Of a stretch of DNA of 64,000 nt, positions 63,383-64,000 are shown one piece after another; position 1 is the first letter of the stretch; each line of letters starts with the position of its first letter. Source of the stretch: CAWDMC01 sp963803295 (GTDB lineage: Bacteria; Acidobacteriota; Terriglobia; UBA7540); NCBI GenBank assembly GCA_963803295.1, contig CAWDMC010000003.1:124001-188000 (forward strand), read 5' to 3'. A program made the translations under genes and the position numbers. The notes under the pieces are model-generated. The model searched no databases. It was not told where the DNA came from and was given only the letters and a program-made list of their open reading frames with translations.

Positions 63383-64000
63383 CTACTCGCGTCCCAGGAA
63401 TTGCCGCCTTGGTTTAGGTTTGCGCGGAGTCTCTCCCGCATCGTCTTTGGCCGCCTGGCTTGGTTCAAGGGACCGCGCCAGCCGTACCGCGTCGAACCCG
63501 AAGCGGTCGCGAACCTTGTCGGCGGCTTGCATCAGGCGATCGAGCTTCTCGCGCTGGCCGGCATCGAGCAGACTACGCTGAAAGGTGGCACGCTCAAGGC
63601 GTGAAGTGCGGACGCCCACCAGTCGCACTTTGAGCTTGGGATTGCGCGCCCGCTCAAACAGGCGCAGCACATGCTCGTAGATCACGAAATCGAGGTGAGT
63701 GGGCTCGTCGAGAGTCACGTCGCGGGTGAGCGTGCGGAAGTCCGCGTAGCGCAGCTTCATGCCTACAGTCCGCGCGTAGAATCCGTGGTCGCGAAGGCGT
63801 CGGGCTACAAGCTGGGTCAGGTGGGAGAGGGCGCGCTCGATCTCTTCAGTATCGGCCGTGTCCTCGTCAAACGTGGTCTCATGGCTGATCTGCTTGGGTT
63901 CCTCTGCGTACGCGTAGGCGCCGGTGTCCTCGCCCCGCGACTTCATGTAGAGCCAGGCGCCGTAAGTGCCGAAACGCTGCTTAAGGCCATCCAAGCTCCA
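63383..64000 (-). CDS. dinB: DNA polymerase IV (DinB), C-terminal part
   Basis: The window edge cuts the gene; about 205 C-terminal residues are present. The part includes the thumb/little-finger domain: PKQISHETTFDEDTADTEEI, VARRLRDHGFYARTVGMKLR and LLDAGQREKLDRLMQAADKV, followed by a basic tail (PRKPKPRRQFLGRE). Y-family polymerase IV carries out translesion synthesis and is usually SOS-regulated. The catalytic palm is outside the window, so activity cannot be judged. Confidence 0.88.
   Translation of the reverse strand, partial: WSLDGLKQRFGTYGAWLYMKSRGEDTGAYAYAEEPKQISHETTFDEDTADTEEIERALSHLTQLVARRLRDHGFYARTVGMKLRYADFRTLTRDVTLDEPTHLDFVIYEHVLRLFERARNPKLKVRLVGVRTSRLERATFQRSLLDAGQREKLDRLMQAADKVRDRFGFDAVRLARSLEPSQAAKDDAGETPRKPKPRRQFLGRE

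Overview
The window looks like a chromosomal stretch from an Acidobacteriota bacterium. The main reason is a run of four roughly 800-residue MacB/FtsX-type permeases of the ADOP (acidobacterial duplicated orphan permease) family, supported by ECF and sigma-54 regulators, hopanoid-type glycosyltransferases, and dispersed intergenic repeats of a kind I associate with this phylum. No rRNA, tRNA, CRISPR array or insertion sequence was found. At least six otherwise good genes each need one single-base indel correction, so indel sequencing or assembly errors are likely and the 'pseudogenes' here should be read with that in mind.

Layout. 0-5.5 kb: the end of a TolC-like protein, a ROK-deoC pair, an outer-membrane barrel, an ECF sigma factor with a coupled small Cys protein, and a secreted beta-propeller. 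5.5-25 kb: an efflux/ABC locus opened by a sigma-54 promoter with upstream palindromes, then an HlyD adaptor, four ADOP permeases (the last frameshifted), two LolD/MacB-type ATPases, a DUF3052 protein, and an NtrC-type response regulator with its histidine kinase. Three toxin-antitoxin modules or remnants are scattered in and just after it. 25-30 kb: DUF1385 protein, Zn-ribbon protein, two glycosyltransferases, thioredoxin 2.

30.5-32.7 kb (minus strand): a compact three-gene operon encoding a TIR-domain protein with a beta-rich C-terminus, a small protein resembling the diadenylate cyclase (DisA_N/DAC) domain, and a two-transmembrane beta-barrel protein of the Cap15/2TM-beta type. This looks like a nucleotide-second-messenger defence system with an unusual generator and is the main candidate for a new system.

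32.8-43 kb: isoaspartyl-peptidase-like Ntn hydrolase, biotin carboxylase plus biotin carrier, and an L-arabinose/L-ribulose operon (frameshifted ribulokinase, ribulose-5-phosphate 4-epimerase, two paralogous sodium/solute symporters). 43-47 kb: a large secreted beta-strand-repeat protein with about 606-bp near-identical internal repeats. 47-64 kb: DUF4097 protein, methyltransferase, GH36-like and GH3 glycosidases, AI-2E-type exporter, SIS-domain sugar-phosphate enzyme, frameshifted M1 peptidase, GMC oxidoreductase, a START-like protein, and the C-terminal part of DNA polymerase IV at the right edge.

Intergenic DNA is rich in structured repeats: an element with 11-bp phased CCGC units (three copies), degenerate 7-bp arrays often arranged head to head (several spacers), and several palindromic elements that often begin at or cover stop codons.
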